DNA from: Burkholderia pyrrocinia
GTDB taxonomy: Bacteria; Pseudomonadota; Gammaproteobacteria; Burkholderiales; Burkholderiaceae
Reading direction: 5' to 3'
DNA length: 64,000 nt
Assembly (NCBI RefSeq): GCF_022809715.1
Contig: NZ_CP094460.1
Location: forward strand, 1 to 64,000
Part shown: one piece after another, positions 52,083 to 62,735 of the stretch
Layout: each line of letters starts with the position of its first letter
How positions within the stretch are numbered: the first letter of the stretch is position 1
Notes under the pieces: generated by a model
Told to the model about the DNA's origin: nothing
The model's input: the letters and a program-made list of their open reading frames with translations, nothing else
The model's database searches: none
Position numbers and translations under genes: made by a program

Positions 52083-53303
52083 ATGGAAACTTATGACATC
52101 GCCGTGATCGGCGCGGGCGCTGCCGGGATGATGAGCGCCGCGGTCGCCGGGCAACTCGGCCGCCGCGTCGTGCTGATCGATCACGCACCGCGGCTCGCCG
52201 AGAAAATTCGCATCTCGGGCGGCGGCCGCTGCAACTTCACGAACCTGTACGCAGGCCCCGACAACTACCTGTCGGCGAATCCGCATTTCGCGCGTTCGGC
52301 GCTGGCGCGCTATACGCCGCGCGATTTCCTCGGGCTGCTCAAGCGCCATCATGTGACCTGGCACGAAAAGCACAAAGGTCAGCTCTTTTGCGACCACGGC
52401 AGCGACGCGGTCATCGACGTGCTGAAGCACGAATGCGACGCGGGCGGCATCGCGTGGCGCCGGCCCGTCGTCGTCGACGCGGTGCGCCACGCACCGGCCG
52501 ACGGCTTCACGCTCGACACGCAGCAGGCCGGGCCGATCGGTGCGCGCGCACTGATCGTCGCGACGGGCGGCCTGTCGATCCCGAAGATCGGCGCGACCGA
52601 CTTCGGCTACCGGCTCGCGAAGCAGTTCGGCCACAAGCTCATCGATACACGGCCCGCGCTCGTGCCGCTCACGTTCGCGCCGCACGACTGGGAGCCGTTC
52701 GCGGCGCTGTCCGGCGTGTCGCTCGAAGTGCGCGTGTCGACCGGCGACAAGAAGCGCGGCGGCGAATTCGTCGAGGATCTGCTGCTGACCCATCGCGGCC
52801 TGTCGGGACCCGGCATCCTGCAGATCTCGAGCTACTGGCAGCCCGGCGACCCGATTCGCGTCGACCTGCTGCCGCAGCGCGACACGGTGGCCGACCTGCT
52901 CGATGCGAAGCGCACGTCGAAGCGCCAGATCGGTTCGTTGCTGGCGGACTGGGTGCCGTCGCGCCTCGCGCACGCATGGCTCGACACGCACAGTGTCGCG
53001 GCCGACGCGCGGCTCGCGGACCTGCCCGACAAGACGCTGCGCCAGATCGGCGACGCGCTCGCCGGCTGGACGCTGACGCCGAACGGCACCGAAGGCTACA
53101 AGAAGGCCGAGGTGACGAAGGGCGGGATCGATACGCGGGAGCTGTCGTCGGCGACGATGATGAGCGCGCGCGTGCCGGGGCTGTTCTTCGTCGGCGAGGC
53201 CGTGGACGTGACGGGCTGGCTCGGCGGCTACAACTTCCAGTGGGCGTGGGCGTCCGGCACGGCGGCCGGGCAGGCCGCGGCGGAGTATGCGCGCGGCGCC
53301 TGA
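52083..53303 (+). CDS. HI0933-family NAD(P)/FAD-dependent oxidoreductase
   Basis: A 406-residue flavoprotein of the HI0933/YhiN (BaiN-like) family. The FAD Rossmann motif is [20 protein letters not shown]. The family signature [14 protein letters not shown] follows, then [40 protein letters not shown], and near the end [20 protein letters not shown] with [14 protein letters not shown]. Reaction not established in most members. The start [10 protein letters not shown] (52083) lies 130 bases from the divergent tsaD start. Downstream is a conspicuous long inverted repeat before rpsU. Confidence 0.88.
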   Translation: METYDIAVIGAGAAGMMSAAVAGQLGRRVVLIDHAPRLAEKIRISGGGRCNFTNLYAGPDNYLSANPHFARSALARYTPRDFLGLLKRHHVTWHEKHKGQLFCDHGSDAVIDVLKHECDAGGIAWRRPVVVDAVRHAPADGFTLDTQQAGPIGARALIVATGGLSIPKIGATDFGYRLAKQFGHKLIDTRPALVPLTFAPHDWEPFAALSGVSLEVRVSTGDKKRGGEFVEDLLLTHRGLSGPGILQISSYWQPGDPIRVDLLPQRDTVADLLDAKRTSKRQIGSLLADWVPSRLAHAWLDTHSVAADARLADLPDKTLRQIGDALAGWTLTPNGTEGYKKAEVTKGGIDTRELSSATMMSARVPGLFFVGEAVDVTGWLGGYNFQWAWASGTAAGQAAAEYARGA

Positions 53304-53308
53304 CGGGC

Positions 53309-53542
53309 TAGGGCCTGTTCACGCTAATAACGGGCCCTTCTGGTGGCCAGCCCCACGAATGATTTTTCCAAACAGGGGAACGTGCGTTGCCGGCCGCATT
53401 GCGGCGTCGCGCGTCGCTTGTTTGGCTCGGCCAAACGGCGCTCCTTGCTTTCTTGCACTGCAGCCGGCAAGGCACGTTCGCAAGCCCGTTATTAGCGTGA
53501 ACAGGCCCTACGCAAGCCCCGTTTTAGCGGGACCAGGCCCCG
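53309..53542. repeat. 27-bp perfect inverted repeat with inner hairpins and a third degenerate copy
   Basis: The segments 53309-53335 and 53484-53510 are perfect reverse complements over 27 bases; the left one reads TAGGGCCTGTTCACGCTAAT and continues AACGGGC. Inside, 53378-53394 and 53463-53479 pair at 16 of 17 bases, and GTTTGGC...GCCAAAC forms an apical hairpin. A third, degenerate direct copy of the right arm lies at 53515-53542 (22 of 28 bases). The 234-base block fills the gap between the flavoprotein gene and the rpsU promoter and encodes nothing. It may be a small non-autonomous repeat element or a structured leader. Confidence 0.85.
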
Positions 53543-53564
53543 TGCCTTTGAACAATCGCTCTGC

Positions 53565-53570
53565 TATACT
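53565..53570 (+). promoter_or_regulatory. Candidate -10 box of rpsU
   Basis: TATACT, five of six matches to the sigma-70 -10 consensus, 40 bases before the rpsU ATG. No convincing -35 element is visible at the proper distance. Confidence 0.4.
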
Positions 53571-53609
53571 CGGTAGTCTTTCCCTGCAAACCTTTATTCG
53601 TGTCGGATC

Positions 53610-53822
53610 ATGACGATCATTCGCGTTAAAGAGAACGAGCCGTTCGAAGTTGCAATGCGTCGCTTCAAGCGCACGATCGAGAAGAACGGTCTGTTGACCG
53701 AACTTCGTGCGCGCGAGTTTTACGAGAAGCCGACCGCGGAGCGCAAGCGCAAGAAGGCTGCTGCGGTGAAGCGTCATTACAAGCGTATTCGCAGCCAGAC
53801 GCTGCCGAAGAAGCTGTACTGA
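53610..53822 (+). CDS. rpsU: 30S ribosomal protein S21
   Basis: A 70-residue S21 starting [20 protein letters not shown], ending [10 protein letters not shown]. It is strongly basic with the conserved [20 protein letters not shown] and [20 protein letters not shown]. It binds the 3' end of 16S rRNA and helps initiation. First gene of the macromolecular-synthesis block (rpsU, yqeY, dnaG, rpoD). A strong terminator follows at 53930, so it is mostly transcribed apart from dnaG. Confidence 0.97.
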
Positions 53823-53929
53823 ACGATTGGGCGCCGCGCGGTTCGCTGAGCGGCGCACCGGTGACTCCGTGCGATCGAGTGCGATCGCGCAGCCGATCAG
53901 GCGGCGAGTCGCCGATGCCGGATTCGAGC

Positions 53930-53963
53930 AACCCGCTTGAGACACTGTCCCAAGCGGGTTTTT
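53930..53963 (+). terminator. Intrinsic terminator after rpsU
   Basis: AACCCGCTTG pairs with CAAGCGGGTT across an 11-base loop, followed by TTTTG. It lies 108 bases past the rpsU stop and 54 bases before yqeY. Confidence 0.9.
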
Positions 53964-54016
53964 GTGTTGACGCCCGTTAGCGGGCGTCGGATTCACGTTT
54001 CCATCCCGGGTGAAAG

Positions 54017-54463
54017 ATGAGTTTGAAAGAGCAGATCAGCGAAGACATGAAGGCCGCGATGCGCGCGAAGGAAAGCGAGCGCCTGGCGACGATTCGCCTG
54101 CTGATGGCCGCGATCAAGCAGCGCGAGGTCGATGATCGGGTCACGCTCGACGACGCGGGCATCACGGCCGTGATCGACAAGATGATCAAGCAGCGCAAGG
54201 ATTCGATCAGCCAGTTCCAGGCTGCCGGCCGTGACGACCTCGTCGCGAAGGAGCAGGCCGAATTGACCGTGCTGGGCGGCTACATGCCCGCGCAACTGTC
54301 GGATGCCGAAGTGGCGGCCGAAGTCCAGGCGGCGGTCGCGCAAACCGGCGCAGCCGGCCCGCAGGACATGGGCAAGGTAATGGGCGTGCTGAAGGGCAAG
54401 CTCGCCGGCCGTGCCGACATGACGGCCGTTTCCGCGCAGGTCAAGGCCGCGCTCACGAAGTAA
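54017..54463 (+). CDS. yqeY: GatB/YqeY domain protein
   Basis: A 148-residue YqeY-type protein related to the tail domain of the GatB amidotransferase subunit. It begins MSLKEQISEDMKAAMRAKES and includes RLATIRLLMAAIKQREVDDR, DAGITAVIDKMIKQRKDSIS, YMPAQLSDAEV and GKVMGVLKGKLAGRADMTAV. The domain binds tRNA in GatB; the free-standing form has no settled role. Its place between rpsU and dnaG is conserved in many proteobacteria. Confidence 0.93.
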   Translation: MSLKEQISEDMKAAMRAKESERLATIRLLMAAIKQREVDDRVTLDDAGITAVIDKMIKQRKDSISQFQAAGRDDLVAKEQAELTVLGGYMPAQLSDAEVAAEVQAAVAQTGAAGPQDMGKVMGVLKGKLAGRADMTAVSAQVKAALTK

Positions 54464-54533
54464 AACCCGTTCCCGGCGCGCGCGGCGTTGCGTGTGCCGG
54501 GCGTCGTATTGCCTTTTTTCGCTCGATCCCACG

Positions 54534-56411
54534 GTGATTCCGCATTCGTTCCTGCAGGACTTGCTGAACCGCGTCGATATCGTCGACGTGGTGGGTCGGT
54601 ACGTGCAGCTCAAGAAGGGCGGCGCCAACTTCATGGGGCTGTGCCCGTTCCATAACGAGAAGAGCCCGTCGTTTACCGTCAGCCCGACCAAGCAGTTCTA
54701 TCACTGCTTCGGCTGCGGCGCGCACGGCACGGCGATCGGCTTCCTGATGGAGCATGCGGGGCTCACGTTCCCGGAAGCCGTGCAGGAGCTCGCGCAGTCG
54801 GTCGGGCTGACCGTGCCGCACGAGCCGTCGATGCGCGGCGGTGGTGGAGGCCCGGGCGGTGGCGGCGATTATCCGGCGCCGGTGTCGAAATCCGTCGCGA
54901 CCGCGCTGTCCGATGCGATGACTGCCGCGTGCGATTACTACCGCAAGCAGTTGCGCGGCGCGACCGTCGCGATCCAGTACCTGAAGAACCGGGGCCTGAC
55001 CGGCGAGATCGCCGCGCGCTTCGGGCTCGGTTATGCGCCGGACGGCTGGCAGAACCTCGAAACCGCGTTCCCCGACTATCGCGACGAGTCGCTCGTCGAG
55101 TCGGGGCTCGTGATCGTCAGCGAGAAAACCGATGCGCAGGGTGTCGCGCGCCGCTACGACCGGTTCCGTGAGCGGATCATGTTCCCGATCCGCAACGTGA
55201 AGGGGCAGGTGATCGGCTTCGGCGGCCGCGTGCTCGGCAGCGGCGAGCCGAAATACCTGAACTCGCCCGAAACGCCGCTGTTCAACAAGGGCAGCGAGCT
55301 GTACGGGCTGTTCGAGGCGCGGCTGGCGATTCGCGAGCGCAAGTACGTGCTGGTCGTCGAAGGCTACATGGACGTCGTCGCGCTCGCGCAGCTCGGTTTC
55401 CCGAACGCGGTCGCGACGCTCGGCACCGCGTGCACGCCGATTCACGTGCAGAAGCTGCTGCGCCAGACCGACACGGTCATTTTCAGTTTCGACGGCGACT
55501 CGGCCGGGCGGCGTGCGGCCCGGCGCGCGCTCGAGGCGTGCCTGCCGCACGCGGCGGACAACCGCACGATCCGGTTCCTTTTTCTGCCGGCCGAGCACGA
55601 TCCGGACAGCTATGTGCGCGAGTTCGGCGCGGATGCGTTCTCCGAGCAGGTCGAACGCGCGATGCCGCTGTCGCAATTTCTGTTGAACGAAGCAATTGCC
55701 GGCAAGGCGCTCGATCAGCCGGAAGGCCGCGCGAAGGCGCTGTTCGACGCGAAGCCGCTGCTGCAGGCGCTGCCTGCGAACGCGTTGCGCGCGCAGATCA
55801 TGCACATGTTCGCGGACCGCCTCGATATCCCGTTCGAAGAGGTCGCGGGGTTGTCCGACGTCGACACGCGGATCGCGGCGCCGCCGCGCCAGGCGCCCGC
55901 GCGCAGCGAGCGGCGCCGAGTGACGGACAGCGAAAAGCGTGCGTTGCGCACGCTGGTGATGCATCCGCGTATCGCGTCGCAGCTCGACGACGAACAGATT
56001 GCGACCCTGCGCGCGTTGCCGCGCATCGGCGAGCTGTTCGCCGAAGTCGTCGACCATGCGCGCGCGCTGGGCGACGGCGCGGAGTTCCGGCTGCTGTCGG
56101 ATGTCCTGAGGACGTCCTCGAACGGGGCGACTTACGAGGAAATCTTCCGCGAAATTCTGGACTATGATGAAAACGTCCGCGATTTGCTGTTACAGAATCC
56201 GGAAGACGAGACGGTGCCCGAGCGGCAGCGTGAACAGGAGCGGATCGCGGGGGAGGAGCTGCAGGCGGCGGTGCTCAAGATGCGCTATGACGCCTGCTGC
56301 GACCGGCTCGATCGGCTGGCGCGGCAATCCACCTTCACACCCGAGGAATTGGCCGAATTGACGGAATTGAACCAGCAGCGAACCGACATGAAGCGTCGGC
56401 TCGGGCTGTAG
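54534..56411 (+). CDS. dnaG: DNA primase
   Basis: A 625-residue DnaG, which makes RNA primers at the replication fork. The N-terminal zinc ribbon is CPFHNEKSPSFTVSPTKQFY, HCFGCGAHG (ligands C, H, C, C). The TOPRIM catalytic core includes VLVVEGYMDVVALAQLGFPN and the acid cluster SFDGDSAGRRAARRALEACL. The C-terminal DnaB-interaction domain covers about the last 150 residues. The start is GTG at 54534, which gives the conserved MIPHSFLQDLLNRVDIVDVV; an upstream GTG at 54492 would add fourteen unlikely residues. No strong ribosome site is visible, as expected for a poorly translated primase. Confidence 0.96.
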   Translation: MIPHSFLQDLLNRVDIVDVVGRYVQLKKGGANFMGLCPFHNEKSPSFTVSPTKQFYHCFGCGAHGTAIGFLMEHAGLTFPEAVQELAQSVGLTVPHEPSMRGGGGGPGGGGDYPAPVSKSVATALSDAMTAACDYYRKQLRGATVAIQYLKNRGLTGEIAARFGLGYAPDGWQNLETAFPDYRDESLVESGLVIVSEKTDAQGVARRYDRFRERIMFPIRNVKGQVIGFGGRVLGSGEPKYLNSPETPLFNKGSELYGLFEARLAIRERKYVLVVEGYMDVVALAQLGFPNAVATLGTACTPIHVQKLLRQTDTVIFSFDGDSAGRRAARRALEACLPHAADNRTIRFLFLPAEHDPDSYVREFGADAFSEQVERAMPLSQFLLNEAIAGKALDQPEGRAKALFDAKPLLQALPANALRAQIMHMFADRLDIPFEEVAGLSDVDTRIAAPPRQAPARSERRRVTDSEKRALRTLVMHPRIASQLDDEQIATLRALPRIGELFAEVVDHARALGDGAEFRLLSDVLRTSSNGATYEEIFREILDYDENVRDLLLQNPEDETVPERQREQERIAGEELQAAVLKMRYDACCDRLDRLARQSTFTPEELAELTELNQQRTDMKRRLGL

Positions 56412-56447
56412 GCGGCCGGGGCGCTTAGAGAGGGCTCCCCAGCGTGC

Positions 56448-56453
56448 TATAAT
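56448..56453 (+). promoter_or_regulatory. Candidate -10 box of rpoD
   Basis: A perfect TATAAT in the 88-base gap between dnaG and rpoD, 46 bases before the rpoD start. It implies that rpoD has its own promoter besides read-through from dnaG. The -35 region is poor (TTAGAG at 17 bases). Confidence 0.55.
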
Positions 56454-56499
56454 ATAAGGTTTCCAGCGGTTTGTTTTCCAAGTAGAGGCGAAAATCGCG

Positions 56500-58917
<2,418 letters not shown>

Positions 58918-58937
58918 TTTCCAGCGTTTCTCCTGCG

Positions 58938-58975
58938 AACGCCGCCGGCATCTGCGTGATGCCGGTGGCGTTTGT
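58938..58975 (+). terminator. Intrinsic terminator after rpoD
   Basis: AACGCCGCCGGCAT pairs with ATGCCGGTGGCGTT (one G-T pair) across a 7-base loop, followed by TGTCTCCTTT. It lies 21 bases past the rpoD stop. Confidence 0.85.
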
Positions 58976-59046
58976 CTCCTTTGTTGTTACAATGCCGGCC
59001 CGGCTTCTTTGCCGGGGCTGCGTGTAGCACGCGTCAAATCTCATCA

Positions 59047-59122
59047 GGGCTTGTAGCTCAGCGGTTAGAGCAGTCGACTCATAATCGATTGGTCGCGGGT
59101 TCGAACCCCGCCGGGCCCACCA
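59047..59122 (+). tRNA. tRNA-Ile2 (anticodon CAT)
   Basis: A complete 76-base cloverleaf with encoded ACCA end. The acceptor GGGCTTG pairs with CGGGCCC (two G-T pairs), the D-arm is GCTC...GAGC, the anticodon loop is CTCATAA with CAT, and the T-arm is GCGGG-TTCGAAC-CCCGC. The anticodon arm and variable loop (GACTCATAATCG, then TTGGTCGC) match tRNA-Ile2, whose C34 is changed to lysidine by TilS to read AUA, rather than tRNA-Met. A TACAAT at 58988-58993 could be its -10 box. It stands at the border with lower-GC accessory DNA. Confidence 0.93.
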
Positions 59123-59285
59123 GATTCGCTTCCAGGGTGTTCCATGGAATGCTGTGCCGTTAAGCATAAGTTGTCCACCTGGACTCGTTATGCCTTATTT
59201 CCCGATTGGCCACGTTTTGCTTTATCGGGAATCGGCTGTATGTTCGAAAGTTTGTTTCGCGGTGCAACCGACCGGGATTGGACGC

Positions 59286-59315
59286 AAAAAAGCCGGCCCA
59301 GTGGGCCGGCTTTTT
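59286..59315. terminator. Bidirectional terminator beyond tRNA-Ile2
   Basis: A stem of GCCGGCCC and GGGCCGGC with A-run before and TTTTT after, effective on both strands. On the minus strand it ends the two-gene unit 59921-59337; on the plus strand it ends the tRNA transcript. Confidence 0.88.
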
Positions 59316-59336
59316 CGTTTCTGAGTCTGAGGTCAC

Positions 59337-59513
59337 CTAGTTTAGTCCGAGCGCCTTCTGAGGCCCTTGGCGTACGTCTATGGCACCGTGGATGCCCGTC
59401 ATGACCTCATTGAGTATGCGCGCGAAACGCCTGCGCTTGAGAGAGGTCACTCTGCGCCCGGCATGCGCTCGGAGGCGCGAGGGTGGCAAGTCAATCTTCA
59501 TCGTCGCTTGCAT
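59337..59513 (-). CDS. Small protein of unknown function
   Basis: A 58-residue open frame starting MQATMKIDLPPSRLRAHAGR, ending GPQKALGLN. It is strongly basic in its first half (RRVTSLKRRRFARI) and could bind nucleic acid or a partner protein. I recognise no family. Support for reality comes from a good ribosome site (CAGAGGACACGG) directly before the ATG at 59513, its place 24 bases after the preceding gene on the same strand, and a strong terminator 21 bases after its stop. It is short enough to be missed by most gene finders. Confidence 0.5.
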   Translation of the reverse strand: MQATMKIDLPPSRLRAHAGRRVTSLKRRRFARILNEVMTGIHGAIDVRQGPQKALGLN

Positions 59514-59537
59514 CCGTGTCCTCTGATATGCACCCGT

Positions 59538-59921
59538 TCATGATGTCGTCGCGATATCCGTGGCTATGGTAGCCCCGAGTCTCTCTACTGTGCGTACGGC
59601 AACTGCTTCCTCAAGGCAATGCAGAACGATGAGTGCATGCTCGCCGCAGGCATCGCCATCGCGCCTCGCGAACTCGAGTTTTGACTTCAATCCCTTTCTG
59701 GCGAATTGAGCGCATAGCCAATCGAACGCTGAGGTAGCATCTGACGGTCGCTCGTGAGCCGGCAGCGCCAGCATCATTTCGGCGTTGGCTTCATCCAATG
59801 CGTTGCAATGCAAAAATCCCTCGATGTCCTGTAGCAATACGTCCACACTCCTGTTGTCGCTTTCGACAGCTACGCGCCAATTTGGGACGCAGCGGGTCGT
59901 CGCATTCACGAAATATGTCAA
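59538..59921 (-). CDS. Hypothetical protein
   Basis: A 127-residue protein of no recognised family. The composition is normal for a globular acidic protein: VPNWRVAVESDNRSVDVLLQ, DIEGFLHCNALDEANAEMML, AFDWLCAQFARKGLKSKLEF and EHALIVLHCLEEAVAVRTVE. There is no signal peptide or membrane segment. The only in-frame starts near the N-terminus are TTG at 59921 and GTG at 59909; neither has a good ribosome site. It seems to be the first gene of a two-gene unit with the 58-residue protein. Codon use is less GC-biased than in the core genes, suggesting transfer. Confidence 0.6.
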   Translation of the reverse strand: MTYFVNATTRCVPNWRVAVESDNRSVDVLLQDIEGFLHCNALDEANAEMMLALPAHERPSDATSAFDWLCAQFARKGLKSKLEFARRDGDACGEHALIVLHCLEEAVAVRTVERLGATIATDIATTS

Positions 59922-60332
59922 GTCGAAGTCTTGCTAGAACCGTGGGCGTGGCTGATACACGTATTCCGCAGCAAGGAAAAACGGGGGCGAGGTCAGATTG
60001 CCTACGGTGAACCTGCAGTCGGTCATTCCGGCGTGAAGGTCTGCGGCTTTATTTGCATATTTGCTTTCTTCATGTGAATCATTCTCACTTGGGCGAGCAC
60101 GGTGATTTCATAGTGGGGTAGCCGTCGCGTAGACGGAGCGTCGACTCCCCATGTGCCTTTCCCCGCTCTAGGGTGTGCAGAACTACTCACCACGGAAAGG
60201 GACTTCGAAGGGAAGGCGCCGCATGATTTCGAGCGCAATTTCCGAGGACGAATATTCCAACGTAATATAATCGTCCAAACGAACCGCTCGACCGGACGGG
60301 AGCTGAGTTCGAAGAAGCGAGAGACCAAAACT
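59922..60332. other. Promoter region between divergent accessory genes
   Basis: These 411 bases are AT-richer than the core chromosome. On the minus strand, about 60023-60080, a short frame ends MKKANMQIKPQTFTPE, which could be the tail of a lost gene. A -10-like box lies at 60266-60271. No integrase, att repeat or RNA gene was seen. Confidence 0.4.
60266..60271 (+). promoter_or_regulatory. Candidate -10 box of the TerB-ATPase operon
   Basis: TATAAT inside the AT-rich stretch CGTAATATAATCG, 61 bases before the ATG at 60333. A convincing -35 element is not visible, so an activator may be needed. Confidence 0.4.
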
Positions 60333-62735
60333 ATGAGCCGCCAGGCAAAAGAATCGGGTGCTGGGGTAGTCACGCTCGCCGTGGCTCTATTGATTGCAAT
60401 CGGTCTGGCCCCGAAAGGTGGGTGGACGATCTTCTTTGTGTTCGCCCTGCTTTGCGTAGCCTTTTCCGCCCTAACGAAAAAGAAGCCGCCGCCAACAATA
60501 ACGAAATCCATGAGTCCAAGCTCGACGGAGCCGCAGCATACAACCTCAGTGGAGGCCGTGCCGAAATCTAGACCGGGGACCCGATCGGAGCAGGATGAAG
60601 AATTTTTGACAGTAACACTGTCGTCCGATTCAACCAAATCGTCCTATCGGATCGCGCCCCCGAACTTCGAGACGTCGCCGAAAGTCCGCTGGGTCAATCA
60701 AGGTGAGGCGGTGGATATCGCTGGGACGACTATTATCGGCGGCATGTTCTTTTTCGGCACACCACGACGGGGTGAGGCGTGCCAGGGCCTCGATGCGTGC
60801 GCCGTTGTTCCGAATTCGAACGTGGCAGCGAAAGGGAGCGAAAGCTCAGTTGGTTCCGAAGACTACTGGCTGAGCTACAACTCGTTTTCTGCAGCACATC
60901 GACGAACATATATTCAGTGGCTGGCATCCGACCGGTCAGATCCGCAGTTGCATCGAAGCTTCGTACAGTTCTACCTCTACGGGCTCGAACGTCGTGTTCT
61001 CGTGGACGGAATGCAGGGGCACGTCGAAAAGGAGGAGTTCGACGCTATCGCGACTGAGTTGCAGCGTCTGAAAACTGTATATTCGAACACGCTTTCCACG
61101 AGCGCTATCGACAATCTGCTTGAGTTCATCTCGGTACATTCGGTGCATCCTCGGCGGCAATATGAGCAGAAGCCAGGCCCGATCAGCAACACATTCGAAG
61201 TGCCACTTAGCATACGCGTAGCTTTCGGCCAAGCATCGATGGACAAGGTACCCGTTCCCATCGAATGGGCGCTCGCGTGGGTGTTGGGTGACGGTGCGGT
61301 CAATAAGCGTACGCCGGTGACCCGTTGTGCCCGTGAATTTCGTCAGTTGTTCGAGCGGAAGTATGCCGAAAAGTATCGCGACGGGATGAGACTTCCCATA
61401 AACAAAACGAAGCTTCGTGCACCTGGGTACACGTCGTTCTACGCGCTCCGCGAAATTGTGTATCCGGACTACATTACCTCGTTGCCCGATCTTACAGCCG
61501 TGACCGGCCCGAGAAACAAGCTACAGGAGCTGGTGTACGAGTGCACCGATGCCCTGGACGCTTACAGCAGATTTTTGGGACGGAATCCTGATGCCGGAGG
61601 CGCGTTGGAAAGCGCGCTTTTGCTCCCGGTTGAGCTTTGGCAGGATAGCGCGCGGCGCGAACTCGATACGCTCGTCACGACAGTCGCTAGTGGTATCGTC
61701 GTGACAACTTTCGGAAGCCTGTTTGAGCGATTCAAGGCAACAGGAAATCTCACGCGAGACAAACTATCTGTCCTTGCCCGTGTGCTTGGAGAAGCTGGTG
61801 TTGCAATGGAGCCGGACGTGAGAATTTCGGGGCGCACCCCGAAGAAGACGGATTCTGTCGCGCTGTACGCGACGCCACCCAGCAATTCAACAAATCTAGC
61901 GGATGAGACATATCTCACGCTGGCACTGATGGTGGACATGGCTGCCTCGATCGCGATGGCTGATGGAGCGGCAACAGAACCTGAAATTGCGCTCATCTAT
62001 CGACAGATTGATTCGTGGTCGCAGATGGCACCACGTCAGCAGGATCGGCTCAAGGCACGTGTGCAGGTGCAGATCGCACAACCATCGACCTTGGCAAGCC
62101 TCAAAAAGCGGCTAGAACCATTGTCGGTGGATGAGAAGCATTCCCTTGCAGTGCTGCTGGTCCAGACGGCAAACTCGGACGGTGTCGTGTCACCGGCAGA
62201 GGTCAAGCTGCTTGAAAAGGTTTACCAGGCGCTCGGACTTGACCCGCAGCAGTTATATGGGGATCTCCACGGTAATGCCGTTGTTGGTTCTCCGATCTCG
62301 CCGCAAGCGCATACCAACGCATCCCCGTTGAAGCTTGTGCCGTCGCAGCCGGGCTTCGCACTTGATCCGGCTCGAATCGAAGCGCTTCAAAAGGAAACCG
62401 CAAGGGTTTCCGCAATGTTGGCCGACGTGTTTGCCGACGAGGAGTCAGGCATCCAGCCAGTTTCAGAGCCAGCTGCCACCCTGGCAACGAAGCCAGAATC
62501 CTTTAGCTTGCTCGGGATGGATGATGCTCACTCAGCGCTCCTCCGGCTGCTGCTGACGAGGCCGAAATGGACGCGCGCGGAGTTGGTCGATGCTGCTTCT
62601 GACCTTGACATGATGCTAGATGGCGCCATTGAACAGGTCAATGAGGCTGCGCTTGATCACTGGGACGAACCGCTCATTGACGGGGAGGACCCAATCGAAA
62701 TCAATCAGGAACTTGCACAACGGTTAGCAGCATGA
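60333..62735 (+). CDS. Membrane-anchored TerB-N/TerB/TerB-C protein
   Basis: An 800-residue protein. Residues about 10-26 and 31-47 are hydrophobic helices (VVTLAVALLIAIGLAP and WTIFFVFALLCVAFSAL), followed by a Lys/Pro-rich linker, so the rest faces the cytoplasm. TerB-N covers about 130-330, with the family core DYWLSYNSFSAAHRRTYIQW, LASDRSD and FYLYGLERRVLVDG. A TerB domain covers about 525-650, with acidic metal-site candidates in TLALMVDMAASIAMADGAAT and VLLVQTANSDGVVSPAEVKL. TerB-C is at the end (SLLGMDDAHSALLRLLLTRP to DPIEINQEL). TerB modules take part in tellurite and phage-related stress systems. Its stop overlaps the next start in ATGA, so it is coupled to a BrxC/D-like ATPase. The function is inferred. 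Start ATG chosen after GAAGCGAGAGACC. Confidence 0.85.
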   Translation: MSRQAKESGAGVVTLAVALLIAIGLAPKGGWTIFFVFALLCVAFSALTKKKPPPTITKSMSPSSTEPQHTTSVEAVPKSRPGTRSEQDEEFLTVTLSSDSTKSSYRIAPPNFETSPKVRWVNQGEAVDIAGTTIIGGMFFFGTPRRGEACQGLDACAVVPNSNVAAKGSESSVGSEDYWLSYNSFSAAHRRTYIQWLASDRSDPQLHRSFVQFYLYGLERRVLVDGMQGHVEKEEFDAIATELQRLKTVYSNTLSTSAIDNLLEFISVHSVHPRRQYEQKPGPISNTFEVPLSIRVAFGQASMDKVPVPIEWALAWVLGDGAVNKRTPVTRCAREFRQLFERKYAEKYRDGMRLPINKTKLRAPGYTSFYALREIVYPDYITSLPDLTAVTGPRNKLQELVYECTDALDAYSRFLGRNPDAGGALESALLLPVELWQDSARRELDTLVTTVASGIVVTTFGSLFERFKATGNLTRDKLSVLARVLGEAGVAMEPDVRISGRTPKKTDSVALYATPPSNSTNLADETYLTLALMVDMAASIAMADGAATEPEIALIYRQIDSWSQMAPRQQDRLKARVQVQIAQPSTLASLKKRLEPLSVDEKHSLAVLLVQTANSDGVVSPAEVKLLEKVYQALGLDPQQLYGDLHGNAVVGSPISPQAHTNASPLKLVPSQPGFALDPARIEALQKETARVSAMLADVFADEESGIQPVSEPAATLATKPESFSLLGMDDAHSALLRLLLTRPKWTRAELVDAASDLDMMLDGAIEQVNEAALDHWDEPLIDGEDPIEINQELAQRLAA

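Noticed and set aside
53309..53542. CRISPR array
   Set aside because: The copies are inverted or degenerate, only three in number, and not regularly spaced; no cas genes are present.
59047..59122. Reading the CAT-anticodon tRNA as tRNA-Met
   Set aside because: The anticodon arm and variable loop match tRNA-Ile2, and the acceptor and D-arm lack initiator features.
60023..60080. Minus-strand short frame ending MKKANMQIKPQTFTPE
   Set aside because: Too short and with no homology I can name; could be the tail of a deleted gene, so it is only mentioned in the gap description.
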